A stretch of DNA of 64,000 nucleotides from Bifidobacterium sp. ESL0800 (GTDB lineage: Bacteria; Actinomycetota; Actinomycetes; Actinomycetales; Bifidobacteriaceae): assembly GCF_029395355.1 (NCBI RefSeq), contig NZ_CP113913.1, positions 1,426,001 through 1,490,000 on the forward strand. Reading direction: 5' to 3'. Below the pieces are notes generated by a model. The model was not told the DNA's origin and did no database searches. It worked only from the letters and a program-made list of their open reading frames with translations. The stretch's first letter is position 1. Each line of letters begins with the position of its first letter. A program made the position numbers and the translations under genes. Shown here piece by piece: positions 63,662 through 64,000 of this stretch.

Positions 63662-64000
63662 CTAGATTCCGGTCAGCGGCAGCACGACCGTCGGCGACCC
63701 GGCAGGATAATCACCAAGGTGCACGGGTTCACCGTCATCGGCCGCGCGGAAAAGGCTCAGGTTGTCGCTGACCTCGTTGGCCACGACGAGCATATTGCCG
63801 ACGGCCAGGATGTGACGCGGACGTTCGCCGCCGCTGGAAACACCGCGGCCTTTCCAGCCCGGATCGCCTTCTTCGGTCAGACGGCTCAGCCTGCTGCCGT
63901 CCCAATACAACGTCACGATGCGATCGGAGCCCCGCAGCCCCACGTAAACATAGCCGCGTGAAAACGGCGAGCCCCCACGGCTTTCTTCGCTGCCGCCAAG
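63662..64000 (-). CDS. Lactonase family (6-phosphogluconolactonase-like) protein, 5' end outside the window
   Basis: Only the last ~112 residues are in the window. FSRGYVYVGLRGSDRIVTLY, GERPRHILAVGNMLVVANEV and SDNLSLFRAADDGEP are blade motifs of the YbhE/Pgl seven-bladed propeller lactonases, which hydrolyse 6-phosphogluconolactone or similar lactones. The stop is TAG at 63662-63664. The start and most of the protein lie beyond the right edge. Confidence 0.75.
   Translation of the reverse strand, partial: LGGSEESRGGSPFSRGYVYVGLRGSDRIVTLYWDGSRLSRLTEEGDPGWKGRGVSSGGERPRHILAVGNMLVVANEVSDNLSLFRAADDGEPVHLGDYPAGSPTVVLPLTGI

Overview
The window comes from a high-GC actinobacterium of the family Bifidobacteriaceae, most likely a Bifidobacterium. 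The evidence is the actinobacterial gene orders coaD-sepIVA-DUF177-rpmF-rnc and rpsP-khpA-rimM-trmD, alanine/acid-rich tails and linkers on housekeeping proteins, DUF3039 and DUF2207/LemA genes, and a BspA-type surface protein. I could not fix the species from sequence alone. All family assignments come from reading motifs; no database search was run.

Layout. 1-5156 (minus): lemA followed by two tandem DUF2207 membrane proteins, the second running off the window. 5371-6717: an acidic single-span membrane protein. 7010-9566 (minus): pgi and a hicA-hicB toxin-antitoxin pair with a palindromic operator. 9892-12673 (minus): manC and a membrane acyltransferase. 12975-18635: tRNA-Thr(CGT), a MarR/MFS efflux pair, butanediol dehydrogenase, flavodoxin, tRNA-Leu(TAG) and a GNAT enzyme. 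18930-25117: AEC transporter, rph-rdgB, a Pr6Pr-type membrane protein, pncB and DUF3039. 25345-31443 (plus): coaD-sepIVA-DUF177-rpmF-rnc and ilvBN. 31599-42595: ABC-F ATPase, glutamine amidotransferase, cysS, a BspA-type adhesin, ffh and a membrane phosphodiesterase. 42877-45554: an orphan antitoxin-like gene and a YegU/YegV-like ADP-ribosylglycohydrolase/PfkB-kinase pair. 45831-54145: rpsP-khpA-rimM-trmD, rsmD, recG and a second MFS transporter. 54374-62725: a metabolic island. 62732-64000: rpmB and the end of a lactonase gene.

The island is the most interesting part. It carries a glycyl radical enzyme (GRE) of the C-x-E C-O-cleaving type, its radical-SAM activase, a fructose-6-phosphate-aldolase-like enzyme (Gln59/Lys86), a ROK sugar kinase, a free-standing PTS EIIC permease without EIIB or EIIA, and a DeoR regulator. 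The GRE-activase-FSA set matches the E. coli YbiW/YbiY/FsaA and PflD/PflC/FsaB sets, for which a ring-opening pathway for 1,5-anhydroglucitol/anhydromannitol 6-phosphate ('anhydroglycolysis') has been reported. Here a kinase plus a lone EIIC appear to replace the complete PTS. The two promoters in the island share TTACGAA-type sites. A ~165-184 bp direct repeat that includes the rpmB terminator flanks the block, as expected for a region gained or lost by recombination next to rpmB.

Two other themes recur. First, intergenic regions hold several families of hairpin-forming repeats: a CTTGGTGCACCAAG palindrome family in two loci, a GTGATTATCTC family in two loci, and a 51-bp AAAAAGTG hairpin family in three loci. 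Second, several universally conserved enzymes (TrmD, CysS, RecG, ManC, ABC-F) carry large insertions that their families normally lack.
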